22,847 bases of DNA. Origin: DATKZB01 sp035528235 (lineage in GTDB: Bacteria; Planctomycetota; Phycisphaerae; FEN-1346). The position numbers and the translations under genes were made by a program. The stretch is from positions 1 to 22,847 of the forward strand of contig DATKZB010000333.1 of NCBI GenBank assembly GCA_035528235.1, in the 5' to 3' direction. Positions 22,829 to 22,847 of this stretch are shown here, piece by piece; within the stretch, counting starts at the first letter, position 1, and each line of letters starts with the position of its first letter. Under the pieces are notes generated by a model that worked only from the letters and a program-made list of their open reading frames with translations, did not search any database and was not told the DNA's origin.

Positions 22829-22847
22829 CGGGCGCGACGGCGGCGCG

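Noticed and set aside
1..22847. tRNA, rRNA and known riboswitches.
   Set aside because: I saw no cloverleaf with a TTCGAnnC arm, no rRNA core sequence and no recognisable riboswitch consensus; a covariance-model scan would be needed to exclude them fully.

Overview
This window of about 22.8 kb is very GC-rich bacterial DNA. Four neighbouring secreted proteins end in a PEP-CTERM sorting tail. Two of these also carry dockerin-type calcium repeats and long beta-helix or autotransporter-strand regions. The other half is a sugar-utilisation locus with a UroD-like protein and a FucI-like isomerase. Together this suggests a member of the Planctomycetota, probably Phycisphaerae- or Pirellulales-like. 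The taxonomic call is inference from gene content; no rRNA gene is present.

Left half (1-10.8 kb): a possible transposase tail at the left edge is followed by a 1340-aa PEP-CTERM/dockerin beta-helix protein. Convergent to it is a histidine-rich six-helix membrane protein that looks internally duplicated. A 550-bp regulatory gap follows, with divergent promoters, palindromes and stem-loops. Then come three more PEP-CTERM proteins on the + strand: a small calcium/PKD-like protein, a subtilisin-like (S8) protease with a complete triad, and a trypsin-like (S1) protease fused to autotransporter-type strands, a dockerin pair and a PEP-CTERM tail. The sorting enzyme (exosortase) is not in the window.

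Right half (10.8-22.8 kb): a GHL6-type glycoside hydrolase (-) diverges from a zinc-dependent MDR dehydrogenase (+). A tightly coupled minus-strand operon runs in the order TPR lipoprotein-like/periplasmic protein, membrane-anchored sugar-binding protein, MalF-type permease, MalG-type permease; these genes overlap at ATGA or GTGA. An L-fucose-isomerase-like gene follows with its own promoter, and a UroD-superfamily gene lies upstream. No ABC ATPase is present. The set fits uptake and catabolism of a fucose-like (deoxy)sugar released from a glycan, which is inference.

The intergenic gaps of this half are filled by an 84-bp two-hairpin repeat bounded by GTTTAGCC and GGCTAAAC. In the middle of the repeats sits a gene for a REP-associated tyrosine transposase (RAYT, HUH/Y1 family), flanked on both sides by copies. 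The last 13 codons and the stop codon of the RAYT gene are made of repeat sequence. This RAYT/BIME system is the most notable feature of the window. Its right hairpin shows compensating base changes between copies, so it is probably maintained as a folded structure.
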